DNA of 5,605 bases from CAWBRT01 sp049519595 (GCA_049519595.1 JBEKQP010000313.1:1-5605), one strand, 5' to 3'. Positions 1 to 5,605 are shown, counted from the first letter of the stretch. Numbers and translations are program-made. The notes: generated by a model from the sequence alone, not told the origin.

Positions 1-19
1 CCTAAAATGCAACACTCGC

Positions 20-24
20 GGAGA
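20..24 (+). promoter_or_regulatory. Ribosome binding site for the MaoC gene
   Basis: GGAGA lies six bases before the ATG at 31. The alternative ATG at 7 has only six bases of visible upstream sequence, with no purine-rich site in them. This decides the start at 31. Confidence 0.6.
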
Positions 25-30
25 CACGGC

Positions 31-492
31 ATGACCGACTCGATCGTTGAGCGTTATTACGACGATGTGAAAGTGGGAGATGTGGGGATCACCCCGAGCT
101 TCACCTTTACCGCCGACGACATCATGACCTACGCGAATTTGACCGGTGACTTCACGCCGGTGCACACCGACGAGGAATACGCCAAGACCACACCGTTCGG
201 AACGCGTGTCGCGCATGGCCTGCTCGGTCTTTCCGTGGCCGACGGGTTGAAGACCCAAGCCGACCTGCGCTTTTTGCCGGGGATGTCGCTGGGTTGGACC
301 TGGGATTTCCTGCTGCCGATCAAGATTGGTGACACCGTGCATGTGAAATTTGTCGTCGAAAGCATGCGCACCGTGAAAAGGCCCGGCTGGGGCATTGTCG
401 TGTTGCGTTCGGAACTAATCAATCAGAAGGGCGAGGTCGTTCAGCATGGCGAACACCGGGTGATGGTTCCGCGCCGTCCGGGCACATTCTAA
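31..492 (+). CDS. MaoC-like (R)-specific enoyl-CoA hydratase/dehydratase
   Basis: A 153-residue single hot-dog-fold protein of the MaoC family, which adds water to, or removes it from, the 2,3 double bond of acyl-CoA thioesters in the cytoplasm. The hydratase-2 motif is visible as LTGDFTPVHTDEEYA at residues 37-51. The expected catalytic Asp40 and His45 are present, although the usual Asn of GDxNPxH is Thr here. It is followed by FGTRVAHGLL (56-65), the conserved helix start of the family. Length is normal for a one-domain MaoC protein. The start at 31 is preferred over the in-frame ATG at 7 because GGAGA at 20-24 sits six bases before it and the eight extra residues are not family-like. A CoA-transferase gene follows after 44 bases, which fits a CoA-thioester pathway. 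The acyl substrate cannot be told; mesaconyl-CoA hydratase-like or generic enoyl-CoA hydratase are both possible. Confidence 0.9.
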   Translation: MTDSIVERYYDDVKVGDVGITPSFTFTADDIMTYANLTGDFTPVHTDEEYAKTTPFGTRVAHGLLGLSVADGLKTQADLRFLPGMSLGWTWDFLLPIKIGDTVHVKFVVESMRTVKRPGWGIVVLRSELINQKGEVVQHGEHRVMVPRRPGTF

Positions 493-536
493 TCCGAGTT
501 GCCGCGGCTTCACGGCGGCAGAAAGAGAACAATCTC

Positions 537-1787
537 ATGAGCAATCAAGCAAGCGGTCAACCGCTTCCCCTGTCCGGCATCCGTGTCATCGACTACAGCC
601 ATTTCCTGGCCGGCCCTCATATGTCGCGCTGTCTTGCTGGGCTGGGAGCCGAGGTCATCAAGGTGGAACGCCCAAAGGCCGGCGATGCCGGCCGCGCCCA
701 CCCCATTTTCGTCAATGGCCAGAGCGGCTATTTCCTCCAGCAGAACATGGGCAAGCAGGGACTGTGCGTGAATCTCAAGGATCCGCGAGGTCTCGAGCTG
801 CTCTACAAGCTGGTCTCAACAGCGGATGTCTTCGTAGAGAATTACCGCCCTGGCTCGCTCGACAAGCTTGGACTCGGCTATGCCGAACTCTCCAAGCGCA
901 ACCCGAAGCTTGTCTACTGTTCGTTATCCGCTTACGGGCATACGGGGCCGGATTCCACCCGGCCGGGGTTCGGCCTTATCGCCGAGGCGAAGAGCGGTGC
1001 GATGGCGCAGCTGGGCAATCCCGGGGAGCCTCCGCCGCTCATACGTATGCCGATCGCGGATATGTACACGGCGATACACGGTGTGGCCGCGGTCTGCGCG
1101 GCGCTTCTCGGTCGTCAGAACACGGGCAAGGGCCAGCATATCGACCTGGCGCTCTACGACTGCATGATCTCGATGCATGATTATGCTGTGCAGCGCTACA
1201 CCCTGAGCGGTGGCAAGGAGCTGCCGGTCCAATCGGGATCGATGTTGACCGATTCGACCCTCTACGGCTCCTTTGCGGCGCGAGATGGCTATGTAGTGAT
1301 CGCCGCTCAGGTCGATGAAGCCTGGAAGCGACTGGCCTATCTGGTTGGCGGCGAGGCACTGGCGGCGGACAAGCGCTTTCTCGATCCGCCCAGCCGCAAC
1401 CGGAATCATGCGTCGGCACAGGCTACGGTCGCCGAGTGGGTCAAGGCGCAACCTTCCGCCAAGGCCTGTATTGCCTCGCTCGATGCCGCCGAAGTGCCCT
1501 GCGCTTTGGTGCAGCGCATCGACGAAGTGCTCGCTGATCCGCAGACCATCGCCCGCAACATGGTGGTCGAGCAGGAGCATCCTGTGTTGGGCAAAGTAAA
1601 ACTGGCGAATCTGCCCTTCCGGTTTTCCGATTGCGACGCCACGCCGCGAACTGCGGCACCCTTGTTAGGGCAACATAACCGTGAGATCGCCTCTGCGCTC
1701 GGCTACTCACCCGCGGAAATCGACGCGATGCTCGCTGACGGCGTGCTCTACGCCGAGGAGGCCGCCCGCCGATCAGCCAAGGGGTGA
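537..1787 (+). CDS. Class III CoA-transferase (CaiB/BaiF family)
   Basis: A 416-residue cytoplasmic enzyme of the family III CoA-transferases (formyl-CoA transferase, CaiB, BaiF, succinyl-CoA transferases), which move CoA between carboxylic acids through an aspartyl-CoA thioester. Family marks in order: LSGIRVIDYSHFLAGP (residues 12-27), LGAEVIKVERP (36-46), CVNLKDPRG (77-85), DVFVENYRPGSLDKLGLGY (97-115), YCSLSAYGHTGP (127-138), then the catalytic-type Asp175 in MPIADMYTAIHG (171-182) and GKGQHIDLALYDCM (about 198-211). Length is typical. The ATG at 537 follows a purine-rich stretch (AGAAAGAG, 520-527) at nine bases. It lies 44 bases after the MaoC gene in the same direction, so the two are probably co-transcribed and act on the same acyl chain. 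The donor and acceptor acids cannot be deduced from sequence alone. Confidence 0.93.
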   Translation: MSNQASGQPLPLSGIRVIDYSHFLAGPHMSRCLAGLGAEVIKVERPKAGDAGRAHPIFVNGQSGYFLQQNMGKQGLCVNLKDPRGLELLYKLVSTADVFVENYRPGSLDKLGLGYAELSKRNPKLVYCSLSAYGHTGPDSTRPGFGLIAEAKSGAMAQLGNPGEPPPLIRMPIADMYTAIHGVAAVCAALLGRQNTGKGQHIDLALYDCMISMHDYAVQRYTLSGGKELPVQSGSMLTDSTLYGSFAARDGYVVIAAQVDEAWKRLAYLVGGEALAADKRFLDPPSRNRNHASAQATVAEWVKAQPSAKACIASLDAAEVPCALVQRIDEVLADPQTIARNMVVEQEHPVLGKVKLANLPFRFSDCDATPRTAAPLLGQHNREIASALGYSPAEIDAMLADGVLYAEEAARRSAKG

Positions 1788-1886
1788 CAAACCGGATGCT
1801 ATCGCTGGAGGAACCATCGCTGCTCCTTGTGCAGCGCGTGCTCGTCCGAAGTTTTTTGGCATACCAACCAATGGAGAAAACACGAA
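1788..1886 (+). other. Spacer between the CoA-transferase and AroQ-like genes
   Basis: Ninety-eight to ninety-nine bases with no gene. It contains a short inverted repeat, CGCTGC (1818-1823) with GCAGCG (1831-1836) around a seven-base loop. A run of six T lies further downstream (about 1853-1858), separated by roughly 16 bases, so it is not a convincing terminator. ATCGCTG occurs twice (1801-1805 with flanks, and again near 1816-1822). The GGAGAA at its end belongs to the next gene. No recognisable promoter was found. Confidence 0.3.
1873..1878 (+). promoter_or_regulatory. Ribosome binding site for the AroQ-like gene
   Basis: GGAGAA lies eight bases before the ATG at 1887. It supports that start over the longer in-frame TTG at 1827, whose 20 extra residues (Cys- and Trp-rich) do not match the family. 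AroQ proteins begin directly with the first beta strand, as MKILSLHG does here. Confidence 0.65.
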
Positions 1887-2330
1887 ATGAAAATACTAAG
1901 TCTGCACGGCATTAGTCACAATATGTTCGGCAAAAGGGACCCTGTCCAATACGGCAGTTTTACTCTTCAGGACATTTACACGAGCATCGAAAATCTTGCC
2001 AAGGAACTTGGCGTAGAGGTCGAGAATTATCAGACCAATGATGAAGGTGCCATCTGTCAGAAGATTCACCAAGCCTTTTTGAGCGGCTTCGACGCCATCA
2101 TGATTAATGCAGGGGCCTGGACTCACTACAGTTACGGATTACGCGACGCCCTCGCCATATTCACGGGGCCAATCGTTGAAGTGCACATGTCCAATATCCA
2201 TGCACGGGAAGAATTTCGCCATCATTCGGTAATTGCGCCGATCGCTCGTGGCCAGATTGTCGGCTTCGGACTTGAAAGCTATCTTCTGGCACTGAGAGCC
2301 TGCGTGGCCATGGTCAAAGCAGGCAAGTAA
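1887..2330 (+). CDS. Type II 3-dehydroquinate dehydratase-like protein, divergent N-terminal motif
   Basis: A 147-residue protein with the flavodoxin-like fold and length of the type II (AroQ) dehydroquinases, which convert 3-dehydroquinate to 3-dehydroshikimate and form dodecamers. Visible family residues are the lid loop GKRDPVQYG with Arg17 and Tyr22, NAG at 74-76, His80, Asp87, and HMSNIHAREEFRHHS (100-114) with His100, Ser102, Arg107 and Arg111. These match the active-site set known for the Mycobacterium tuberculosis enzyme. The N-terminal NGPNLN motif is HGISHN (residues 7-12) here, so the catalytic-site Asn (Asn12 in M. tuberculosis numbering) is Ser10. The enzyme may therefore be a paralogue with a changed substrate, not the housekeeping shikimate enzyme. 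GC is about 49% by hand count against about 62-65% in samples of the neighbouring gene, which suggests separate acquisition. A perfect hairpin follows the stop. Membership of the family is secure; the reaction is not. Confidence 0.85.
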   Translation: MKILSLHGISHNMFGKRDPVQYGSFTLQDIYTSIENLAKELGVEVENYQTNDEGAICQKIHQAFLSGFDAIMINAGAWTHYSYGLRDALAIFTGPIVEVHMSNIHAREEFRHHSVIAPIARGQIVGFGLESYLLALRACVAMVKAGK

Positions 2331-2340
2331 GAAACTCTTC

Positions 2341-2365
2341 GCCAGCGAGACAACCCCTCGCTGGC
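2341..2365 (+). terminator. Perfect 9-bp hairpin after the AroQ-like gene
   Basis: GCCAGCGAG (2341-2349) and CTCGCTGGC (2357-2365) are exact inverted repeats around the seven-base loop ACAACCC, starting 10 bases after the AroQ-like stop codon. Position and strength fit a transcription end or an mRNA-stabilising hairpin. No T run follows on the plus strand, so it is not a standard intrinsic terminator. Confidence 0.5.
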
Positions 2366-2403
2366 CTCGCGAACGCCGCATGCTTCTCAAATAACCACAC
2401 TCA

Positions 2404-2735
2404 TTGCGAGAGCAGTTCGAAGTGATCGTGCCATACCTTGAGGAGCAGCACAGCGTCTCTGGGGCCCGAAACCCGCCTGGGAAATCACGAAGCTCAGTTC
2501 TCGCCGGCCTGACCGACCTCAGCCTGATTTCCTCGAAGCGGACTTCGGGCTCTGCTTCGTTTATGGCAACGTGCTCCGCTTCCAAGTTAACGAGTTTCAG
2601 CCACGACCTCGGCCAGCGCTACGGAGAAACGATCCTGTTGAGGCGGTTGAGATCATCCGGGTGAACTCATCCCCTGAGCATGGTCGCCTGCCTACCAGAG
2701 AGATTCGGATGGTACGATCAAGGCTTCCTGGGTAA
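2404..2735 (+). pseudogene. Possible frameshifted coding remnant, unrecognised
   Basis: The 439-base gap between two intact genes shows coding-like sequence split over two plus-strand frames. From the TTG at 2404 one frame reads REQFEVIVPYLEEQHSVSGA, with mostly G or C at third positions, and then turns Ser-rich and non-protein-like near 2470. A second frame is open from 2442 to the TAA at 2733-2735. From about 2472 it reads PAWEITKL, followed by DFLEADFGLCFVYGNVLRFQ (from about 2511), with balanced hydrophobic and charged residues but no start codon. The simplest reading is one small gene with a frame change near 2470. I do not recognise the family. The minus strand is also open across part of this stretch, so an artefact of composition is a real alternative. 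Confidence 0.25.
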
Positions 2736-2747
2736 CAATGGTATCAA
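2709..2747. repeat. Imperfect direct repeat upstream of the dehydratase
   Basis: ATGGTACGATCAA (2709-2721) and ATGGTATCAA (2738-2747) share ATGGTA...TCAA, with starts 29 bases apart, and the second copy ends 22 bases before the start codon. Such spacing could suit two operator half-sites of a repressor of the sugar-acid dehydratase gene. It could also be chance; no -35/-10 pair is convincing nearby. Confidence 0.2.
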
Positions 2748-2769
2748 CTCCGCCTGACGTGAGGCTTTC

Positions 2770-4761
2770 ATGGACATTACCCTCGAAAACATTATCGATT
2801 CTGGCGACAGCTCCATCTATGACGTGCGCTCAAAGGCGCCTGGGGCCAGCGGCGCGCTGCCGCTCACGGCTGAAATGCTGCTTTCACGGCCCTCCGGCGA
2901 CCTGTTTGGCTGGGCCATGAACGCCGGCATGGGCTGGGCTCCGGAAGAGATGGGTGGTAAAGAGATCCTGATCCTGAGCACCCACGGCGGCGTGCGCAAT
3001 CCCGATGGCTCGGCTGTGGCGCTCGGTTATCACACCGGCCACTGGGAAGTGGGTTTGCTTGTCCAGGCAGCCGCTCACGAGTTGAAGGCGCTGAAGGCGG
3101 TTCCATTTGCCGGGGCGTGCACCGACCCGTGCGACGGACGCACCAATGGCACCACGGGAATGTTCGATAGCCTCGCCTATCGCAACGACGCCGCCACGGT
3201 ATTTCGGCGGCTCATCCGCTCGCTGCCCACGCGTAGCGGCGTCATCGGGGTGGCCACCTGCGACAAAGGGTTACCAGCAATGATGATGGCGCTGGCAGCC
3301 ATGCACGATTTGCCCTGCGTGCTGGTGCCGGGCGGAGTCACCTTGCAAGCCGAAAATGGCGAAGATGCCGGGCGCGTGCAGTCGGTGGGCGCCCGCTTTG
3401 CGCACCAGCAGATTACGCTCGAATATGCCGCTGAAAACCTTTGTCACGCCTGCGCCACTCCCGGCGGCGGATGCCAATTCCTGGGAACTGCGGCTACTTC
3501 GCAAGTGGTGGGCGAGGCTCTGGGGCTGTCGCTTACGCACTCCGCGCTTTCTCCCTCGGGACATCCCATCTGGCTTGACCTGGCGCGGCGCTCGGCACGC
3601 GCCATCATGGCGCTGGAAAGCCGCAACCTTACCATGCGGAACATCCTGACAGATGCCTCCATTCGTAACGCCATGGTCGTGCATGCGGCATTTGGTGGAT
3701 CAACCAACCTCATCCTTCATCTGCCGGCAATTGCCCATGCGGCTAAGCTCCAGCGTCCCAAGGTCGAGGACTGGACTCAAGTGAACCGCCAGGTGCCGCG
3801 CCTGGTAGACGTGCTGCCGAACGGCCCGAGCATGCACCCAACCATTCAGGTGTTTCTCGCCGGCGGCGTTCCGGAGGTCATGTTGCACCTGCGTCGCGCC
3901 GGGCTGCTCGAGTTGGGCGTACTCACCGCCAGCGGCGAAACCCTTGGCGAAATGCTCGATTGGTGGGAGCAGTCTGAGCGCCGAGAAAGGCTTCGGCGGG
4001 TACTGCGCGAACGCGACGGCATCGATCCTGACCATGTCATCATGGACCCGGACAGCGCCACCAAGCGCGGCTTGACTTCCACAGTCACTTTCCCGCTGGG
4101 CAATCTCGCGCCCGGCGGCTCGGTCATCAAGAGCACAGCAATCGATCCGAGCGTGGTCGATGCCGACGGCGTCTACCGCAAGACCGGCGCAGCACGCGTC
4201 TTCCGCTCGGAAGTGGACGCCATCGCGGCGATCAAGGACCCTGGATCGAAGGGAATCAAGCCTGGCGACATCGTCGTGCTGATCTGCCGCGGCCCGATGG
4301 GTTCGGGCATGGAGGAGATATTCCAGGTAACCTCCGCTTTGCGATACCTTGATTTCGGCAAGCAGGTCGCCCTGCTGACCGACGCGCGCTTCAGCGGCGT
4401 TTCCACCGGCGCCTGCATTGGACATGTAACTCCGGAGGCGCTGGCGGGCGGGCCTATTGGGAAAGTGCTCGACGGCGACATGATCGAGATCGTCATCGAC
4501 CGCGTGAAGTTGGAAGGTTCGGTCAACCTTGTGGGCGTTGCCGGCAAGGTTTCCGGGGTGGAGGCAGGCACGCGCCTGCTCGCCCAACGCCCGCTTCGCC
4601 CCGATTTGGCTCCCGATCCCCGGCTGCCGGACGATTCCAGGCTCTGGGCCGCGCTGCAGAACGCCAGCGGCGGAACCTGGGCAGGCTGCGTCTACGATGT
4701 CGATTTGATCGTCGAGGCACTGGCAGCGGGATGTGCCGCCAAGAAAGAAAAGAACGAGTAG
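2770..4761 (+). CDS. IlvD/Edd-family dehydratase, YjhG/YagF (D-xylonate dehydratase) type
   Basis: A 663-residue Fe-S and Mg2+ dependent dehydratase that, by close family resemblance, removes water from a sugar acid such as D-xylonate to give a 2-keto-3-deoxy acid in the cytoplasm. It tracks Escherichia coli YjhG/YagF (about 655 residues, recalled) along its length: PLTAEMLLSRPSGDLFG (31-47), DPCDGRTNGTTGMFDSL (119-135), GVATCDKGLPAMMMALAA (160-177), CHACATPGGGCQFLGTA (225-241), GGSTNL (309-314), TDARFSGVSTGACIGHV (537-553) and GGTWAGCVYDV near the end. Cys121, Cys164 and Cys235 are the likely cluster ligands. Lys166 of the CDK motif corresponds to the carbamylated, metal-binding Lys known in IlvD/Edd enzymes. 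The start at 2770 is supported by TGAGG at 2760-2764, five bases upstream. It is much longer than ilvD or edd, which argues against dihydroxyacid or phosphogluconate dehydratase. A related sugar acid cannot be excluded as substrate. Confidence 0.92.
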   Translation: MDITLENIIDSGDSSIYDVRSKAPGASGALPLTAEMLLSRPSGDLFGWAMNAGMGWAPEEMGGKEILILSTHGGVRNPDGSAVALGYHTGHWEVGLLVQAAAHELKALKAVPFAGACTDPCDGRTNGTTGMFDSLAYRNDAATVFRRLIRSLPTRSGVIGVATCDKGLPAMMMALAAMHDLPCVLVPGGVTLQAENGEDAGRVQSVGARFAHQQITLEYAAENLCHACATPGGGCQFLGTAATSQVVGEALGLSLTHSALSPSGHPIWLDLARRSARAIMALESRNLTMRNILTDASIRNAMVVHAAFGGSTNLILHLPAIAHAAKLQRPKVEDWTQVNRQVPRLVDVLPNGPSMHPTIQVFLAGGVPEVMLHLRRAGLLELGVLTASGETLGEMLDWWEQSERRERLRRVLRERDGIDPDHVIMDPDSATKRGLTSTVTFPLGNLAPGGSVIKSTAIDPSVVDADGVYRKTGAARVFRSEVDAIAAIKDPGSKGIKPGDIVVLICRGPMGSGMEEIFQVTSALRYLDFGKQVALLTDARFSGVSTGACIGHVTPEALAGGPIGKVLDGDMIEIVIDRVKLEGSVNLVGVAGKVSGVEAGTRLLAQRPLRPDLAPDPRLPDDSRLWAALQNASGGTWAGCVYDVDLIVEALAAGCAAKKEKNE

Positions 4762-4764
4762 TTT

Positions 4765-4808
4765 GGAGGGAGGGAGTTTCGATGCTAGTTGGGTCTCGCC
4801 ACGTATGA
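4765..4808 (+). other. Strong Shine-Dalgarno with an eight-codon reading frame
   Basis: Three bases after the dehydratase stop lies GGAGGGAGGGAG (4765-4776), then a five-base spacer and ATG at 4782. The frame reads MLVGSRHV and stops at TGA (4806-4808). The same frame is open again for 32 codons, to a TGA at 4905-4907. It may be the start of a lost downstream gene, a tiny translated ORF, or chance. No gene function is claimed. Confidence 0.25.
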
Positions 4809-4865
4809 GCTGCGAAATGCCTGGCTCGCATTGGTATGGCGGAAGTGATTAGCAACTTAGCGTGC

Positions 4866-4894
4866 GCGATTCTTCGCTCTTCCGTTTTTTATTT
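4866..4894 (+). terminator. Weak intrinsic terminator candidate in the convergent spacer
   Basis: GCGA (4866-4869) pairs with TCGC (4874-4877) over a four-base loop, and seven bases later comes TTTTTTATTTT (4885-4895). The T-rich tract suits a terminator for the plus-strand genes, but the stem is only four base pairs and too far from the T run to be sure. The surrounding 60 bases are only about 42% GC. No gene was seen in 4809-4949. Confidence 0.25.
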
Positions 4895-4949
4895 TCCAGT
4901 AAACTGAACAACTGTATCGAGATGATGGCACATCGTGTCCTCTGCGGCG

Positions 4950-5395
4950 TCAGGATTGCGGGCGGCAATTGCCGTTCATGATGCGGCCGGGCCGAGAAGT
5001 CATTACCAGCGCACGGTCAGCGAGAAAAACCGCCTCGGGAATTGAGTGCGTGATAAACAGTACGGTCTTCTTCCGCTCCATCCATGTGCGCTGAAGCTCC
5101 TGATTCATCTGCTCGCGTGTCATCGCGTCCAGCGCGCCGAAAGGCTCATCCATCAGCAGCATCGCCGGGTTATGGATCAGCGCACGCGCGATGGCAACTC
5201 TTTGCTGCATGCCTCCAGACAGTTCCCGAGGATAACGATGTGCGAACTCTTGAAGTCCCACCAAAGTCAGCAGGCCCAGCGCCGCCTTCCTGTATCGCTC
5301 ACCACTGAGATGCTGCACATGGACCGGCAAGAGCACGTTTTCCACGACACTACGCCAAGGAAGGGCGATAAGAACAGGAAAAAACTATGCTCTTG
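4950..5395 (-). pseudogene. Broken ATP-binding subunit of a nitrate/sulfonate/taurine-type ABC importer
   Basis: The minus-strand frame from 5384 down to 4950 encodes the second half of an SsuB/TauB/NrtD-like ATPase. It shows LPWRSVVENVLLPV, then, counting from the GTG at 5345, LSGGMQQRVAIARAL (42-56, ABC signature), LLMDEPFGALD (63-73, Walker B with Glu67, and D-loop), ITHSIPEAVFLADR (98-111, H-loop His100) and VMTSRPGRI. That GTG is not a true start, because LPWRSV upstream of it already matches the family and the frame runs back to a TAG at 5385-5387. In another frame, IQEHS (about 5384-5398) resembles the Q-loop, with about 17 surplus bases before LPW. No intact Walker A is visible, and the C-terminus stops about 12 residues after the SRPG motif, shorter than usual (about 250 residues in the family). 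It is most likely a decayed gene that cannot drive transport. Confidence 0.75.
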
Positions 5396-5493
5396 AATCG
5401 CCGGGGAAACCGACCGCACCCGCGGCATTGGTTGACGCTGGCAGAACTTCACGGCGAGGCGAGACAAGCAGGGGGAGAATAGTTTTCCGGCGC
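5396..5493 (-). other. Stretch upstream of the ABC remnant, probably decayed
   Basis: The ABC gene's Walker A region should lie here or further right. One minus-strand frame reads ILGAGKLFSPCLSRLAV just after the neighbouring gene's stop. This loosely resembles GPSGxGKST followed by LLRLIAG, but it lacks the first Gly and the Ser/Thr after Lys, and it is about seven residues too close to the Q-loop-like IQEHS. A neighbouring frame reads RRKTILPLLVS instead. Decay of the ATPase N-terminus is the likeliest explanation; no functional element is claimed. Confidence 0.2.
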
Positions 5494-5605
5494 CTAAAAT
5501 CCTCGCGCCCGGGCCGGTCGGAGGCGGACCCCCTGTGGATCTTCGATGGCCTGTCTGACTTCTGCCAGCAATCGTTCCTTGTCTCCTCCCAGCGTCCCCT
5601 TCAGA
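5494..5605 (-). CDS. C-terminal end of an unrecognised minus-strand gene (partial)
   Basis: On the minus strand, a frame entering from the right edge gives 36 codons ending at TAG (5494-5496). It begins LKGTLGGDKERLLAEVRQAI and ends in an Arg-rich tail, RLRPARARGF. The amphipathic helix followed by a basic tail looks like a genuine protein C-terminus, and codon third positions are plausible, but I do not recognise the family. It runs in the same direction as the broken ABC ATPase and ends about 100 bases before that gene's first family-like residues, so it could belong to the same former operon. Other minus-strand frames are also open here, which limits certainty. Confidence 0.4.
   Translation of the reverse strand, partial: LKGTLGGDKERLLAEVRQAIEDPQGVRLRPARARGF

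Noticed and set aside
7..30. Upstream in-frame ATG extending the MaoC protein by eight residues
   Set aside because: The GGAGA at 20-24 is well placed for the ATG at 31, and the extra residues (MQHSRRHG) are not family-like.
924..1580. Long minus-strand open frame inside the CoA-transferase gene
   Set aside because: It is a shadow of a well-supported high-GC gene, with no recognisable motifs.
1818..1858. Hairpin plus T run as a terminator before the AroQ-like gene
   Set aside because: The stem is only six base pairs and the T run is about 16 bases away, so the two are unlikely to work together.
1827..1886. TTG start giving the AroQ-like protein 20 more residues
   Set aside because: GGAGAA is correctly spaced for the ATG at 1887, and AroQ proteins start at the first beta strand.
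2139..2585. 148-residue minus-strand open frame overlapping the AroQ-like 3' end
   Set aside because: It overlaps an intact gene by about 190 bases and shows no known motif. It remains a minor alternative for the gap only.
3700..4587. 295-residue minus-strand open frame inside the IlvD/Edd dehydratase
   Set aside because: The plus strand encodes conserved family motifs throughout; the antisense frame is a GC-bias artefact.
2770..4761. Assignment as dihydroxyacid dehydratase (ilvD) or phosphogluconate dehydratase (edd)
   Set aside because: Length (663 residues) and the PLTAEMLLSRPSGDLFG and DPCDGRTNGTTGMFDSL motifs match the YjhG/YagF branch instead.
5046..5396. Plus-strand open frame opposite the ABC ATPase remnant
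   Set aside because: The minus strand has perfect ABC signature and Walker B motifs; the plus-strand translation is low-complexity, His/Arg/Gln-rich shadow.

Overview
The window is about 60-65% GC by eye in its main genes, with tightly spaced genes. This fits a high-GC proteobacterium, perhaps an alpha- or betaproteobacterium with a large catabolic repertoire; that is inference from composition and gene families, as no taxonomic marker is present.

Left and centre (1-4761), plus strand: four intact genes in one direction. They are a MaoC-type enoyl-CoA hydratase (31-492), a class III CoA-transferase of the CaiB/BaiF family (537-1787), a small type II 3-dehydroquinate dehydratase (AroQ)-like protein (1887-2330) and a large IlvD/Edd-family dehydratase of the YjhG/YagF (D-xylonate dehydratase) type (2770-4761). 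The first two are 44 bases apart and look like one transcription unit. The AroQ-like gene follows after 98 bases, has clearly lower GC (about 49% by hand count) and is followed 10 bases after its stop by a perfect 9-bp hairpin. A gap of about 440 bases then separates it from the sugar-acid dehydratase. That gap has no intact gene but may hold a frameshifted coding remnant.

Right (4762-5605): a lower-GC convergent spacer, then minus-strand material. This consists of a broken ATP-binding subunit of a nitrate/sulfonate/taurine-type ABC importer (no intact Walker A, internal stop and frame change, short C-terminus) and, at the edge, the last 36 codons of an unrecognised minus-strand gene.

Taken together, three dehydratases of unrelated folds plus a CoA-transferase suggest a catabolic cluster for a sugar acid, hydroxy acid or cyclic polyol acid, with activation to a CoA thioester. 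No complete pathway can be read from the window, and the substrate is unknown. The most unusual gene is the AroQ-like protein: it keeps most of the family's active site but has lost the N-terminal GPN motif. No CRISPR array, tRNA, rRNA or complete mobile element was seen.
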